6,213 nt of DNA, from positions 1 through 6,213 of the forward strand of contig CALKCG010000078.1 of NCBI GenBank assembly GCA_938082915.1, written 5' to 3'. The translations under genes were made by a program, and so were the position numbers. The notes under the pieces were generated by a model. It ran no database searches. It was not told the origin of the DNA and saw only the letters and a list, made by a program, of their open reading frames with translations. Each line of letters starts with the position of its first letter. The first letter of the stretch is position 1. Origin of the DNA: an uncultured archaeon. GTDB lineage: Archaea; Thermoproteota; CALKCG01; B24. This document shows, in pieces, positions 5,957-6,213 of this stretch.

Positions 5957-6213
5957 TTGAACTCTTTAACCATCGGTTATAAAACTTGCCATGAACAGTA
6001 TCAGCCCGACAGACTTTTGGAACATGCCGTTTTAGCTGAAGAATACGGTTTCGAAACACTCTGGACAAGTGACCACTTTCACCCATGGGCTCATACTGGG
6101 GCAGCCGGAGGCTTTGCTTGGACGTGGATGGCGTCAGCCGCTGAGAGAACGAAGAAGATTAAAATTGGGACGGCTGTAACTGCACCTATTCTCAGGTATC
6201 ATCCGGCAATCGT
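5957..6213 (+). CDS. F420-dependent glucose-6-phosphate dehydrogenase-like protein (LLM family), 3' end outside window
   Basis: The first 85 codons of a luciferase-like TIM-barrel oxidoreductase. Compared from memory with mycobacterial F420-dependent glucose-6-phosphate dehydrogenase (FGD1), it aligns without gaps: IGYK at 6-9, SDHFHPW at 38-44 with D39, H40 and W44 at the same numbers as the FGD1 active-site residues, and GTAV..P...RY.PA at 71-84, including the A73-V74 position of the family's cis-peptide bulge. Such enzymes oxidise the hemiacetal carbon of a sugar (phosphate) to a lactone and reduce F420. The start must be the TTG at 5957: the upstream TAA at 5942-5944 closes the frame, and the next in-frame ATG (6128) is inside the conserved domain. 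There is no good Shine-Dalgarno. Its substrate is unknown; the neighbouring ApnO/OiaX-like pair suggests a sugar feeding that pathway. Confidence 0.88.
   Translation, partial: MNSLTIGYKTCHEQYQPDRLLEHAVLAEEYGFETLWTSDHFHPWAHTGAAGGFAWTWMASAAERTKKIKIGTAVTAPILRYHPAI

Overview
The window looks archaeal. Evidence: Shine-Dalgarno sequences of the GGAGG/GGTGAT kind sit close to starts, promoter-like stretches resemble BRE/TATA elements rather than -35/-10 pairs, GTG and TTG starts occur, arginine is mostly AGA/AGG, and there is a coenzyme F420-type dehydrogenase. A TACK-type lineage such as Bathyarchaeia is my guess; the sequence alone does not prove it.

Left part (1-1746, + strand): the 3' end of one family-4-like glycosyltransferase, then a complete 387-residue GT-B glycosyltransferase of the glycogen-synthase-like type, then a tightly coupled 86-residue winged-helix protein. 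Right behind them, tail to tail with only 5 bases between, is a galactose-1-phosphate uridylyltransferase (galT, 1752-2810, - strand). Divergent from galT is a 183-residue protein joining an N-terminal winged helix to a domain I believe is DUF5752. This half concerns sugar-nucleotide and glycan metabolism with two small candidate regulators beside the enzymes.

Middle (3519-4179): about 660 bases without a convincing intact gene. One frame (3721-4110) reads like a coding remnant broken by three stops; I cannot identify it.

Right part (4180-6213): a two-gene operon on the - strand whose reading frames overlap by four bases. It encodes a xylose-isomerase-like TIM-barrel protein (5046-5861) and a Rossmann-type dehydrogenase with a phosphogluconate-dehydrogenase-like C-terminal domain (4180-5049). 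These match the family pair known from bacterial D-apionate breakdown: ApnO (D-apionate oxidoisomerase) and OiaX (3-oxo-isoapionate decarboxylase). The inferred route is D-apionate to 3-oxo-isoapionate to L-erythrulose plus CO2. Divergent from the pair is the start of an F420-dependent glucose-6-phosphate-dehydrogenase-like protein, which could oxidise a sugar to its lactone and so feed such a pathway. The most interesting hypothesis here is therefore an archaeal, partly F420-linked route for a branched sugar acid such as apionate.
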